From: Eudasyphora cyanicolor
Taxonomy: Eukaryota; Arthropoda; Insecta; Diptera; Muscidae
Assembly: GCA_963930755.1 (NCBI GenBank)
Contig: OZ005734.1
Location: 90,878,221-90,942,220 of the forward strand
Length of the DNA stretch: 64,000 bases
Reading direction: 5' to 3'
Both the position numbers and the translations under genes were made by a program. The notes under the pieces were generated by a model. It was not told where the DNA came from. It made no database searches and saw nothing but the letters and a program-made list of their open reading frames with translations. Below, one piece after another: positions 1-12,177 of the stretch (positions within the stretch are counted from its first letter, which is position 1; every line of letters starts with the position of its first letter).

Positions 1-298
1 GTTTCTTAAAATTATGTATTTCTACATTTCACTTATACTAGTTACAATGCTTTGTCGATATATTTAATATTTTCCCACAAAATCGAATTACAAAAAAGGA
101 ATTACTCATCATTTTATTGTTTTTCACTTAATACTATGAATATATATATTTTTATTTCTTCAAACAGTATGTCCAGATTGCCTCTGCGTTTAGGGATGAC
201 AATTGAGAATAAACAAATGGTACAAAAATCATTCTAAAAAGGTACTGTTCCGACCCAAAAGTACCAATTTTAAAATTTGTTTAAATTCTTCTTGAAAG

Positions 299-905
299 CT
301 TATGGTGTTCTAGGCTTTATTAAGAACAAAGCTTATGGTGTTCTAGGCTTTATTAAGCGATGAGCGAAAGAATTTTCGGACCCATATATAACAAAGCAGC
401 TTTATACTTCACTTGTTAGACCTATTCTAGAATATGGGTCCGTTGTATGGGACCCTCAATACGGGACATACATCGATAAGATCGAATCTGTTCAGAAGCA
501 ATTTTTATTATTTGCTTTGCGACACCTTCACTGGAATAGCGATTTTGTTCTTCCACCATACACTAGTAGGTTGAGTTTGATAAGACTTCCTACTCTTAGG
601 AGCAGACGTATTATGCTGAACTTTACAATGATTCTAAAGGTTATAAAAGGTGATGTATCTTCCGATTACATTCTTTCTAAGATAAGATTTAATATTCCAT
701 TCAGATCATCCAGATATTACCAATTATTACATATTGATTTTCAACGTACTAATTATGCATCTGCAGATCCCATCCGCAGAATGTGTGTGGATTTTAACAC
801 TTTATACGATATTATTGACTTTGATATAGAAATTGACACAGTGAAATCTCGAATTACATATATCGTATTTAAATGTGTAGTAATAGAATGTATTTTTCTG
901 CATGT
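299..905 (+). pseudogene. 3' end of a Jockey/CR1-like LINE reverse transcriptase
   Basis: The translation contains the typical tail of a Jockey-group reverse transcriptase: a segment reading LVRPILEYGSVVWDPQY at about 413-463, then IESVQKQFLLFALR, then a conserved C-terminal region up to the stop near 914. Nothing upstream of the thumb region is present, so this is a 5'-truncated copy, as is usual for LINEs. The upstream part also contains a perfect-looking 31-bp tandem duplication (about 299-329 and 330-360) encoding AYGVLGFIK twice, followed by an in-frame stop, so the copy is dead. The clade is an estimate from motif style; RTE- or CR1-like assignment cannot be excluded. Confidence 0.75.
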
Positions 906-2330
906 CTATATTTAGTAAAAATCTATTATTTTGAGAATTAATATTAAATTTGTATATGCATGTGCCGGCTGTTGATATTTTCTGTAGCTGGTATTCTACT
1001 CTACTATTATCCCGCCATGGTTCGGATCATGGTGTGTACGCAATCCCTACGTTATGGGGATGTGGCCCCCTCGGTCGGAAGGGGCAGGTAAGAGTGGCAG
1101 CGTTGGGACCGTTCGAAACCATTCAGACACAAATTAGTAAGATCCAGTAGTACATGAACAATTTCTTAATAACAAGCTACTAAAATCTTATAGCAGCATA
1201 AATCCTTTTGTTTGCACTAGCCTATACCACATTGTTTGAGCAAAAAAAACACACATATAATTGTTAAATATCTGTAATGCTTCATTTTAAAATCGTTCGG
1301 GTCGCAAATATAAACCGATATTTACGGAAATTGATACAAAAACATTTTTGATCCCTATTGAAAATGAGGTATTTCGGTTCATGTTTTGATTTAGACTCTA
1401 CATATGTAGATGTACCTTCCGATTAGAATTCGTGACTCTCTAAAGAACACATTTTTAGCCGATTATGAAGAAATATGTTTCATATTGCATAAAATCTGTA
1501 GAAAAAATGATTCATGTCGGTCCAGTTTTAATATAAAATTAATTAACTACATTTTATTTTATCCAGTATCGCTCCATGTTAGAATTGCTTCACGTTTTGA
1601 TATACGATTATACCCCACGTGATGGTTCCACACGAATTTGAGTTTTTGGTGTATATGCCACGTTTTACAACCTACGTGCCTTTAATCGTTTCTTATAGGT
1701 TTTTAATTTCGTTAAAAATGCAAAATTTGTCAAATCGCAAATTTTTTCACTTTTGAAACTGGAAAGGCACAATAAAAAGAAACTGAATTTTGTTGTAATA
1801 CAAAGAGCCAAACATATTTATTGCGTTGCGTAGCTATGTCGAACCATGTCGAAAGAGCATGTGTACGACTTATATAAATTTTTGAAAAAGTGTATATTAT
1901 TTTCGTGCAAAGACATGTTGGATAAAAAAAGTATCAAATGTGTCGCGGGAGTATCACGGTACTTTGAGGGTCTGAAAAGTACCCAAAAAAAGTACTAAAG
2001 TATCAAATTTATCATCCCTGGTGTAGACACGTAATTTTGTTTCGGATATTCCTGTGTGAATTGTTGTTGATTCAAAGTGCGAGAGAAAAACACAAAACGT
2101 TTTCAGCCCGATTAGCCCGAGTACGGTAGAGTTTTCCCCCCTCTTGCCGACTGTCTCTCTATCCTACAAAACGCCGATAATCTGCTGAACATTCAGCCAG
2201 TGTAAATCGGAACTATGCAAGTAGTCATTCAGACTTGATTACCGGATAAATTGTAACCGGCTTTTTTCATATATAATTATTAAATGACAATCAAGAATCA
2301 AATAAGCTGCCAGATGCAACACAGCACGAT
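906..2330. other. No gene recognised
   Basis: AT-rich DNA with only short unsupported reading frames. A somewhat GC-richer patch lies at about 1010-1120 and another at 2090-2230, but neither shows a protein motif or terminal repeat I can name. Confidence 0.5.
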
Positions 2331-2765
2331 GTAAGCTGTTAACTTTTGTACAAAATGGTACGTTTGTGTGGGAGGTACCAAAATGGCCGTGATAATAACC
2401 CATTTTTCGACATTTTTTATAGGCACTAGTACTAAAATTAAAAGCAGTAAACTTTTCATACAAAATGGTACCTTTGTGTGGGAGGTACCAAAAAGGGGAT
2501 GGCTATAACGACCATTTTTCTCTGGACAAGTCTTTGCATGCACTGGTATTCAAGATATAAACTGTTAACTTTTGGTGCAAAATAGTACATTTGTGTGGGA
2601 AGTACCAAAACGGGCATGCCAATTACGCCCACTTTTGACTGGACTCTAGGTACTATAAAAGTATTATACTGTACAAAATTGCAAGTATTTGCATAACGCG
2701 ATATTAAGCCTATAAGCAGATAACTTTTGGTGCAGAATGGTCCATTATTTCTTATTTTTACTAGG
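2331..2765 (+). repeat. Fragments of the D1 dispersed repeat (Helentron/DINE-like)
   Basis: At least three imperfect copies of the module GTGTGGGAGGTACCAAAA followed by a GCCCAT-type block occur at about 2365, 2475 and 2595. The same module recurs in the larger D1 copies at 22890, 25594, 27646, 30462 and 45083. Neither terminus of D1 is present here, so this is an internal fragment. Confidence 0.7.
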
Positions 2766-3126
2766 AACGTCTTATTTTTGGAATAAAACTGGTGAAAATG
2801 GAAGAACTAGAAACTTGTACTAGGTTAAGGAACAAAGGTGATGTGTTTATTTTCCAATTTTTATTTATATCAAAAGAATCGAACTGTACGATTTTTTTAA
2901 TATTTCTATTAGTCCAGCTTCACACGAGACCATTTTTTCCAGGCAAGTGACGAACTCTCTGTCTCTCTCCCCTTCAAACAAAAATTGTTTGTATGAAACA
3001 ATTGTCTTCTGTGAATCTGGACTAAGTCTATTTCAGTCTGTCGTGCTACACACGTGGCAATTTTTTCGAGTGTGAATTCGGAAACAAAAATACATCCTAC
3101 AATTATTCCATTCCAAATAGAAAACC

Positions 3127-4262
3127 ATGATTCAATTATACAAGGTTGTGTTACTAGCAGGTGGTCTTTATATTTTTTTCATGTTGATAGTAGTTGAAAT
3201 GTCATGTTAATGTTTGAATTTAAAATTTTGTTTACATTTATTTGTCATAAAATTTGAAATTGATTGAAATTCAAATCGGTTAAATTTCAAATAGCCAATA
3301 AAGAATGCTTTTGCGATAAAAGGAAGCGAAAAGGGTTATTTTTAGCATCTCGAAAGATGGACGACGAATGCAGATATGGAATACCAATCGTTACTATTTT
3401 TTGGTTAAGGCTGTGTATGTGAGGATTATTTTTTGGCAGTGCATGCTCAAAAATACATGTTATAGCAAAAATTATGTGCAGAATTCCATGTTAAAATATC
3501 AATATATCCCCAAATATCCTCATAAAAAATGCAGTTTGTATAATTTAAATTCACAGGAGATTAAACGTTGTCCCTATTCAAACATACGCCCCTATGCTGG
3601 TTTGCACTTTCATAAATCCACAATTTTTTAATATTACGAATTTCGCTATCTCCGGATGCGAAAACCAACACAGGGGCGATAACTATGTTTGAAAAAAATA
3701 TTATCAGACGAATAAAAACGTGGAAATATTGGGCATTCTTTGTCAGAATATAGTCATTTTGGTGATGTGCTGCGGACGTTATGGGACATGACAAGTTCGC
3801 CCAATCTGCACCAAATGTTAAAGGTATATGTATATGGACTGGTGTTCAAGTTATGAGCTGTAAATGTTGGCAATATTGAGTCCTTTTGTGCGGCAGCTGT
3901 CCTTTTGTCATGCGCACCAGCTCAAATGACTTAAAAAGTTCTAAAACTAATAGCAAATTATATAAAGTTATATTATAAACCGTCATACACTAAAGACAGG
4001 ATATACAAATGAAACATTTCGTCGAATTGTTTGAGAGAAATGGCACAATTTCATAATATAAACACGAACTTGAAAAAATATATGTAATTGAGATTTTGTT
4101 TATTTGTAAACAAATGTTAGACATATCAACATTTTTTGTATATTTCAAAATTCAACTGACTTTGACATTTCAACTACGAATCCAACAACAAAGTTCCTTG
4201 TGGTTGTTGTTGTTGAATTGTTGTTGTTGTGCTAGTAACACAACCTTGTATAATTGAATCAT
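3127..4262. mobile_element. 1.14-kb element with 33-bp terminal inverted repeats, next to the RpS3 promoter
   Basis: Positions 3127-3159 and 4230-4262 are exact inverted copies of each other (33 nt, beginning ATGATTCAATTATACAAGG). Inside there are no convincing coding frames; a short D1-like stretch lies near 3830-3900 and GTT-repeats near 4203-4230. This fits a non-autonomous DNA element. I could not identify a target-site duplication with confidence, so the true ends may lie inside the inverted repeat, for example at ACAAGGTTGTG. The right end is 82 bp upstream of the RpS3 DRE. Confidence 0.65.
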
Positions 4263-4343
4263 GTAAATGTATTATTCCATTGGTTTCTAATATCAAACAT
4301 TTCAACCACAAATACAACTGTGTTATACTGGAGATGAGTTAGT

Positions 4344-4351
4344 TATCGATA
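4344..4351 (+). promoter_or_regulatory. DRE (TATCGATA) of the RpS3 promoter
   Basis: Perfect 8-bp palindromic DNA-replication-related element, TATCGATA, 61 bp upstream of the predicted start. In flies DREF binds this motif at housekeeping and translation-related promoters. Confidence 0.8.
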
Positions 4352-4366
4352 ACAGTTGAGAAAACT

Positions 4367-4376
4367 TGGTCACACT
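4367..4376 (+). promoter_or_regulatory. Motif 1-like core promoter element of RpS3
   Basis: TGGTCACACT matches the first ten positions of the fly housekeeping core element YGGTCACACTR. In Drosophila it commonly accompanies DRE in TATA-less promoters. It sits about 36-45 bp upstream of the TCT initiator. Confidence 0.65.
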
Positions 4377-4409
4377 TTTTACGATGACGTTTGGCGGCCA
4401 TATTGGTAG

Positions 4410-4417
4410 TTCTTTCT
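4410..4417 (+). promoter_or_regulatory. TCT-type initiator and predicted RpS3 start site
   Basis: TTCTTTCT matches the polypyrimidine initiator of ribosomal protein genes (YYC+1TTTYY), giving a predicted start at C4412 and a transcript beginning with a 5' TOP tract CTTTCTTTTTCTG. The resulting 5' UTR would be only about 45 nt. A second possible start is C4416. Confidence 0.65.
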
Positions 4418-4456
4418 TTTTCTGACCACGTTCTCTGCGAGACGTATTGAATAAAT

Positions 4457-5490
4457 ATGAGCCTTACAATTTCCAAAAAACGCAAGGTAATTTCATAAAT
4501 TTTACCACAAATTTATAACAAGAATATGGCCAACGCCCTACAGCACCGATGTGCGTGAAAATCCCTCGAGAAATATGTGAAATTTATCAGATAAACAGTG
4601 AAACTGCAAACTAACCTCAAATTTGTGGGAAGTGTCAAGCAAAAATTCGTGTGTACGTTCAGCTAATTTCATTAAACACAAAAAGAGACCCTAAACAAGT
4701 GATTAGTGATGCAGTAGAGTTTACGAATTACAACAACTAAACTTAGTGTAATTAATAATGTGGAATTTCTTTTATTTGTCTATTTTAGTTTGTTGCCGAT
4801 GGCATGTTCAAGGCTGAATTAAACGAGTTCTTGACTCGTGAACTCGCCGAGGATGGTTACTCCGGTGTTGAGGTACGTGTTACTCCCGCCCGTACCGAAA
4901 TCATCATCATGGCCACCAAGACCCAACAGGTTTTGGGTGAGAAGGGTCGTCGCATTCGTGAATTGACCGCCATGGTCCAAAAGCGTTTCAACTTCGAACC
5001 CGGCCGTATTGAATTGTACGCCGAAAAGGTCGCTACTCGTGGTTTGTGCGCCATCGCTCAAGCTGAATCCCTCCGTTACAAGTTGACCGGAGGTTTGGCT
5101 GTGCGTCGTGCCTGCTATGGTGTCTTGCGTTTCATCATGGAATCTGGTGCCAAGGGTTGTGAAGTCGTTGTCTCCGGTAAATTGCGTGGTCAACGTGCCA
5201 AGTCCATGAAGTTCGTCGATGGTCTTATGATCCACTCTGGTGATCCATGCAATGACTACGTCGAAACTGCCACTCGCCACGTCTTGTTGCGTCAAGGTGT
5301 CTTGGGTATCAAGGTCAAGATTATGTTGCCCTACGATCCCAAGAACAAGATCGGTCCCAAGAAGCCATTGCCTGACAATGTTTCTGTGGTTGAACCTAAA
5401 GAAGAGAAGATCTATGAAACACCCGAAACAGAATACAAAATGCCCGTTGCCGCACGTGTGCCCATTGGTGATGAAGCTCCTGCTTATTGA
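4457..5490 (+). CDS. RpS3: 40S ribosomal protein S3 (uS3), two coding exons
   Basis: Small-subunit ribosomal protein at the mRNA entry side of the 40S subunit; in animals it also has reported DNA-repair endonuclease activity. Exon 1 (4457-4486) encodes ten residues ending SKKRK; exon 2 (4789-5490) continues FVADGMFKAEL, so the ATG at 4804 inside exon 2 is not the real start. The spliced protein is 243 aa, against about 246 in Drosophila. A type-2 KH domain (about residues 20-92) carries the GEKG loop at residues 60-63; the conserved S3 C-terminal domain follows at about 105-190. The body is nearly invariant relative to Drosophila from memory; only the last twenty residues (ending DEAPAY) diverge, as is usual for this gene. 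Codon choice is clearly optimised (GCC, AAG, GGT), unlike everything around it. This is the only intact host gene seen. Confidence 0.97.
4487..4788 (+). other. RpS3 intron 1
   Basis: A 302-bp phase-0 intron starting GTAATT and ending with a pyrimidine tract and TTTTAG. Removing it fuses KKRK to FVADG exactly as in other insect S3 proteins. I looked for snoRNA boxes because ribosomal protein introns often host them, and saw no convincing C/D or H/ACA pair. Confidence 0.93.
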
Positions 5491-5571
5491 GAGAAGAACA
5501 TCCATACAAGTAATTAATTAATTGTATGTAAAATTTGTAAGGGTCAGTGATGTGTTTTTGAATATTTCAAA

Positions 5572-5577
5572 AATAAA
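5572..5577 (+). terminator. RpS3 polyadenylation signal
   Basis: AATAAA 82 bp after the stop codon, giving a short 3' UTR typical of ribosomal protein mRNAs. Confidence 0.8.
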
Positions 5578-5858
5578 ACTTGCAAACATGAAACATTTTT
5601 ATTTAAAAAGATAAAATTAAAAAAAAACTAAATTTGCGATTTTTTTATTTGCTAGTTAAATATGAGGATTAGTGACCTGAAAAAATAGCCGGAAACGGAA
5701 ATATGGGACATTGTAGAAGTTGAGAATGAATTCAGTTAGTAATCAACATTTGGTCTTGTTTCTTTTTTAAAAACACTGTCTGATGCTCCCGTTTTGTTTT
5801 GGTTTATTGATTTATGTCAACGAAATGGCTCAATGGAATATTATTCGCAGCCAATCGC

Positions 5859-6358
5859 CCTTATTCCAGTTGGCGTCGTCGACGTCGATTCTTAGTCGAC
5901 ACTGTTTAGATTGACGACTTCATAAATTTTGAATTTTTTTTTAAATATTTTTCTATATATGTATATAAAAATGGAAACATGTTTGTATGTATGTACATAC
6001 ATATGTATGTATGTGTTTTATAGACGCTTAAACTACTGGACCGATTTTAAAATTTTTTCTTTTGTTTGAAAGCTATTTTGTCTGAGATGGTTTTGGAAAA
6101 ATTTTTTTGCAAAAAGTGGGCGTGGAAAATGTGGGCGTGGCAAATCGTTTGTTTGTGATGGTAGTCTACGTAATTGGCCAACAAATGGGCTAGATCGGAA
6201 ATCTGAAATCTGGGGCAACTAAGGTCCAGCTAGTTAGTTATAAAAAGGGTTTTTGTTAGTTCATGGATACCAAAAACATTCGTTTTGGCGTAAAGATGAC
6301 AAAGCTAGAGATTCATAGATATGACGAAAATGATGTGACGACGCCAAATGGAATAAGG
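5859..6358. mobile_element. Small TIR element interrupted by a Helitron
   Basis: Positions 5859-5880 (CCTTATTCCAGTTGGCGTCG...) and 6337-6358 are inverted copies over 22 nt with one mismatch, which suggests the ends of a MITE. The short Helitron at 5952-6233 lies inside. No coding sequence and no clear TSD; the ends may extend further. Confidence 0.45.
5952..6233 (+). mobile_element. Short non-autonomous Helitron
   Basis: Begins TCTATATATGTATATAAAAA and ends with TCTGGGGCAACTAAGGTCC followed by AGCTAG, i.e. a 5' TC and a 3' CTRR terminus (CTAG at 6230-6233) preceded by a degraded 3' hairpin, and flanked on the right by T. The internal text (GTTTTATAGACGCTTAAAC, GTGGGCGTGG) matches the longer Helitrons at 14062, 38606, 39701 and 55525. 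Only one tandem unit remains. Confidence 0.75.
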
Positions 6359-6359
6359 C

Positions 6360-7935
6360 CGAATTTTTCATCGAGACAATTTATTTTGATTATTACTTAG
6401 AACTTGAAAATTTGAGTCTTCTACCAAGCCCTAAGCTCGGATTGCACTTTGCAACAACAATTATTGTTTGCAAATTATAATTTGAATATATGGCTACTTT
6501 CTTCGCGCTTTCATAAAATGGTCGGACTGTTTTGTCATTTATATACAAATAACGCAAACAAATCTGGCGATTGTAGTGTGATTTATAAAGAGGAAAAATT
6601 TGGGAATGTTAATGATATTGCCGTTATTTATAACTAAATCCCTAAGAGATTTACATTCCCATATTAATTACAAATTACCTTTCCAACAAGCTATATAAAA
6701 TGAAAATCGGCCAGCATTTACTGCGACAGTTCAATTTTGATACGTATTTTTTTAATTCATTCTACAGAATTCATATTAAAACAATTATCTTTTTAAATTG
6801 TGCAAAACACGGGTACATAATAACCGATTTCCAATTTATGCTGATTGTTGGAAAGGTAATTAAGTAATTAAGCATATACCAAATAACAAATAAAAATAAT
6901 AAAGTTTTTGGTAATATTAATATTTTGAAATGTTCTAATTTTTAGCTTTTATTTACTTTTAAACTTCAGATGAGTTACTAGTTGCTCGTCAATTTTTTCT
7001 GGTATTTTTTGTTCAGATTTTGCAAAACATTGTTGTTGGGCCTAAAACAAATAAGAAAACCTCTAATAATAATTTTGAAAAGCTTGTTCCATAGAAATTA
7101 ACAACTCTTAAGATTTTTATAATTTTGGGTCAACATTTAATTACATACCTCCCAACTTTTTCTTAGATCGGTTAAATAGTTTCGAAGAAATCAAAATGAA
7201 ATCGTCATATTAAATTTAGTATTGGATAATTTCGTTTGAAATTGACTAAATTTAAAGTGAAATTGTTATTTTCCATTTGAAATTGGCTAGATTTTATATT
7301 GAGAAATTGAGAATTTACAGTTGAAATTGGCAATTTTTTTTAAATCGTCGAGAATTTTATTTTTAAAAGGAATTTAGTCAGCTGCAAATGTAAAAACTAC
7401 AAAAGTGAAATTTTTATTTTCCATTTAAAATTGGCTAGATTTCATATAGAAAAATTGAGAATTTACACACGAAATTGGAAAATTTTTATTTGAAATCGTG
7501 GAAAATCTCAATTTCAAATGGCATTTAGTCAAGTGCAAATGTAAAATCTCAATTTTAGATGAAATTAAACAAAATTCTAATGGAAAATCTCAGTTCAGAT
7601 TGACACTTTACACTTGAGTTTGGCAAAATTTAATTTGAAATTAAAATTTTATATTTTAAATTTAACAGTTACATTTAAATTAAAATACATATTCCATTTA
7701 AAATGCGCTGTATAACATCTTGAGTTAGGATATTTCATTTTATATTGAAAAATTCATTTATATGTAACTGAAATGATGCTCATTTTACGTTTGTAATTTC
7801 ATAGTACTTTTCACTCTCATGTAATAAGCACAATTGTGAAAAGTTAGTAAAGGGTGGAGCATTTAAAATTTTAATTTTGAATCGGCATTAAAAAAGGACT
7901 GATAATTTTTTCAAATTGCTGGTTTTATTGGAAAT
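6360..7935. other. AT-rich DNA without genes
   Basis: No coding or terminal motifs seen. From about 7110 to 7700 the DNA is a loose series of ATTTGAAATTG-like words; two segments near 7270-7320 and 7420-7470 are clearly related to each other, so an old degenerate tandem array is likely. Confidence 0.5.
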
Positions 7936-7939
7936 GTTG

Positions 7940-8121
7940 AACTTTGACATTTAAAATGGAACACAGTATCATTCATATGACTACCACGACTGGCTCGGCA
8001 GTACCTCATCTGATCAACCCAATTTTTCAGTACATTTTCGATTGTTTCGGGTCGAATCTCTTCAATGGCAACTTTGATTTTATGTTTTAACGCTTCAATT
8101 GTCGCTGGATGCTTTGCGTAT
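7940..8121 (-). pseudogene. C-terminus of a mariner-like transposase
   Basis: On the reverse strand the DNA reads YAKHPATIEALKHKIKVAIE, then NWVDQMRYCRASRGSHMND and VFHF. This is the last 55-60 residues of the mariner-like transposases that end in RSRGGHLNEIIFH. The DDE core is missing, so this is a 3' remnant. Confidence 0.75.
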
Positions 8122-8124
8122 CAT

Positions 8125-9320
8125 TCATCCATAGTTCCAATTTAAAATTTTAGTTTGCTTAATGAAAACGAAGAAATTAAAAAAACATTTATCTGTCCAC
8201 ATCGATCTGGGCTGTGGAATCGGAATGGTTTGAATTGCTGCAGCCGGAAAAAATTCGCGGTTATAAATAAATATTTTGATTTGAGAATTTATAAATCGGT
8301 ATAAAAATCTGTATAAAATCTAAAAATATTGTAGTTAAAGAATAACATTTTTTAATTCGAAATATCTAAAATTTACTGAAAAACGTCGTTCACAAATCCA
8401 AAGCACTTTTATTGTACATCCATCCTTTTATGAAAGAAGTAAGTCATATTCCAAACCGATATTACCAAATTTTCTCCAGACAAATTTCTTCTATAATTTG
8501 AATTTATGTAAATCCCCTCTTAGGTTCTTATATAAATGCAACTCACAATATTTTAGACCAAAGTGAGTAATACCTTGCAATTCGAAAAAAAATCCATTAA
8601 AGTTCAAAGATTCTATTTGAAATGCAATTGAAATTAAAAATTTCAATTTTTGATTTAAAATACGTCAATTGATATTCAAATATTTTATTTGTAATTCGAA
8701 ATTTTTCATTTGAAACTCAAAAAAATAAATTGCAATTAAAATTGATATTCAAAATCGTAAAATTGAAATTCAATTTAAAATATGTACATCAATTGAAGTT
8801 CAACTGATTCCATTTAAAATACAAAGTTTTCCATTCCAAATTTAATACATGTAAACAAAATGCATAAAGTGTATTCGTTGGGGTTGCATTTAAATGATAT
8901 AATTAATCTTGTTTATACCTTGAATAACACTTTGTACACTATGCAACAACAATTTTTTTTGTGTCCTCGATCTAAAACTTTTTAAGTTATTTTCTAAAAT
9001 TCCAATTTTCATGGAAGTTACCATTATTATTTGCATCGTATTTTTGAAGCACGAGATCCATAAAGACCATTTAAATTAAAGGAAATTATGCGAGCTGTAA
9101 ATGCTGAAAACACCACTCTCATGTAGAACCGGTACATTAGCAACTGTCGTTAAAAATGTTAGAAAAAATTTGATTTTTTTTAAAAAAAATCGTTTGTACG
9201 AAAAGAAAAACAAAAAAATAGAAAAAAAAATAATTTTTATTTGTTCCATTTTTGAAATCTAGTAGCATCCTAAAAGAGAAAACAATGCGTATTTGATGGA
9301 TAAATGTATTTTATTATAAT
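8125..9320. other. No gene recognised
   Basis: Strongly AT-rich spacer with many ATTTGAAAT-like words (for example 8600-8840). No terminal inverted repeats or protein motifs found by eye. Confidence 0.45.
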
Positions 9321-9324
9321 ATCA

Positions 9325-9400
9325 AGAGGGGCGTGGCAATAACGTCCATTTTTTCAATAGACTATGGGTACTATAGGAACATTACAAACAAATGGTTCAC
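9325..9400 (+). repeat. D1 repeat fragment
   Basis: Contains AGGGGCGTGGCAATAACGTC followed by a CCATTTTTTC block and the ACTATGGGTACTATAGGAAC segment that characterises D1 internal modules elsewhere in the window. Confidence 0.6.
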
Positions 9401-9735
9401 TGCGAGGTAAAATTAACTTATATGACTTTTCCCATATATTTTTTAGGATTTTGTGTCTTCAAATTTAGTTTTATAATATTTAAAATATTCAACGACTTTC
9501 AAACATGTGTTGACGATTGTTCTAAGGAAATTTATAAATTAAATTGAACAATTAATTTCATTTCATTTTATACTAAAGCCAATAATGCCAAACATTCAAA
9601 ATTAAAATAAATTAACTAATTACGATTAAATATTAAATGAAAGAAAATTATTTGATAAAATTCGAATTAAAACTTCAATAATTGGAACCGATATTTTCAA
9701 AGTTAGGCAGTGTTGGTCTTAGGATTATGATACTT

Positions 9736-10216
9736 ATGCTGTTTTCTTTTGTGCCAAAAAATGCTACATTTTTTATGCCTTTCGCCCCAAAAATGCCTTT
9801 TTGTCTTCGATTGTAAAATAAATGCTGCACTGTGAAAGGGATCCGTTTTCTTTTGTGAAAAATGTCGCACTTGCACGGGGCAAAAATTCAACATTTCAGC
9901 CCTGTATTTAATCGAAGGGGTGGACGCTGCCCTTCAAAACAGATGTTTTTTCGGCGTCGAGCGAATAGCCTAAATAACCGCGTGTGTACGTGCGTGCTTT
10001 TTTATAATGAAGTTTGGTCAGATGATTTATTTAGGCGGCGCCGTGGAGTATTCTTTGTTTTTAGTTTACTTTTAGTGACTTAAAAGGCTAGTTTTTTGCA
10101 TTTTTGTTATCGATTCTGACCATAAAAAATGCAGCAGTACAAGAGGGTGTAGGCGACATTATTAAAATTCTGCTCTCTGACAGGGCAACATCTTTTTTTA
10201 GAAATGAAAACACCAT
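9736..10216. mobile_element. 481-bp MITE, copy 1
   Basis: The left end ATGCTGTTTTCTTTT and right end GAAATGAAAACACCAT are inverted copies. The whole segment is the reverse complement of 51425-51906, almost base for base and within 1 bp in length, which fixes the ends. No coding capacity: the reading frames in it are incidental. No clear TSD. Confidence 0.75.
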
Positions 10217-12177
10217 TAGTCATACCTGCCAAATTTTAAAACTAAATACACCTTCTATACACGCTCAAAATGCCAATCCGGAAGAAACGTACAATAGGGC
10301 CGTGTGCAGGTTTTTGTTTTAGGGGGGTTTACACATATGGTACCCATTTTTTTTATTAAAAATCAATAGTTTGCATTTTTAATGTATATATTAATAGTGA
10401 TTAAGAATTGTATTAATTTAAATCATATATTATTTGTAGTAATGTTTTAATAAATTGACACGACGAGGCGATATAAAAAATTCGTCTAATACTGCGTTAA
10501 CATCTACATGGATGTCTCGATGAATATTCAACGAATCCAATCCATTTAAACGATTTTCAGTCATGGTTGACCGCAAGTAATTTTTCAGCCGACGCAATGT
10601 TGAAAAAGAGCGTTCGTTTGTCGCTGTAGTCACAGGTAACACCACCATCGCCGTCAATATTTTGTGAACGTTTGGAAACGCATCTTTATTACACAAATCA
10701 AGAGCTTCCAGGGAATTCTGACATTCTCCGCTTTAATTCCTCTTCTCCAAAACTTCACTTTACTAATCCACACTTTAAAAGAACTGTCAGACAAAATTGA
10801 TGAATATTTTTCAAATAATTGTTTACAATTTTCATCATTAGGTATTGCCATTTTAGATGGAAAAAGACATTGGAAATTTGACAAAATTCCACGGTGTTTC
10901 AAAAAGCGATCTTCGAGATGAATAAATCTAGATATGGAATATAGGTCGAAATCTTATAATATTCTTCAATATTTGTTGCATCAACATTGCAACGATGACT
11001 CTGTCGGCCCGCAATCCTATGTTTCTTGATTTGAATGTCTTGTTCTTCACAAAATATTTTAATACACGAAAAATCTCTCCAAAGTGGCGCATGTCCATCA
11101 ATTCCTTTTTCGTATTTTCTGCCAGATGGACGGCTTCAGCTAAATCTTGATTTTCACTTTGAAGAACGCGACTTAATGATAATGCCAAGCAGTGAACTGA
11201 ATGAACTACGTGGACCGAAACTTGAAAATCCAACGTTTTTATAGGCATCAACAACTGAAATGCAGATGTTGTAGTTTTCTGATCAGGCCAGGTGGTGTAG
11301 AAGTGAAGATATACATATTTCAACAGACTCATGTTGTTCTACCCATCGTGTTGCGCAATACCGCTTTAATTTTTGCTTATTATTATCACGGAGATTGCTG
11401 TTGTTAGAAATTGCTTCTTGAAGAGCTTTTTGCCTTTTAGGATATTGAAAAAAGTGGTATATGGTTTGGATAGTGCCGAGACAATTTCTTATTGGGACTA
11501 CTTTGCATGCGTAACTTACAACCAAGTTGAAGCTGAGAGCTGCACAATGTGAATACAGTGCTAAGCTGTACTTTTCTTGGATATATGCTTGCGCCCCATA
11601 AAATTCTCCGTTCATTGCTCTTTCTCCGTCGTAGCATTTCCCAAATAAATACTTACAATCAATACCAGAAGCTTCGAGGAAATTTAGAAAAACATCAGCC
11701 AAGCCTTTTCCATCGAACTGTTTTGTTGGGAAGAAACTCAAAAAATTTTCGCAAATTTTATATCGCCCATCGTTTTTGTTAAGGTACCAGATCAGCTCAT
11801 TCGTCCGCCTGACGGTGAAAGCTTTGGAATTATTGATTCTCTTAATAAGTTGTGTAATAAACTTTTTGAATTTTGAACATTGCGTTTCGTGGTGAATTTG
11901 TCAAGTGACTATTCAAACTTGAATCCGTTATCGCCCGATACCTAAGCAAGGCTCTAAAATTGCCATCATTTTGAATAGTTTCATTTGAATCGATTCAACC
12001 TGTATCACAACATTCTCTTAGTGCTAAGCCTTGTCGACACAAAGGACTACTGGTTGAACTATTGCTTCCAAATGCTTTCTATTTTAGTTTATGACCTGCT
12101 TTTCCCGAATTTGTAATTGTTTATTGATGACGGCGTCCATCGATAAACAATTACAAATTCAGCTTGCTTTTTTCTAT

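Noticed and set aside
4487..4788. snoRNA in the RpS3 intron
   Set aside because: No convincing C/D or H/ACA box arrangement found by eye.
4819..5505. 228-codon reverse-strand frame over RpS3
   Set aside because: Pure antisense shadow of the RpS3 exon caused by its biased codon use; no protein motif.
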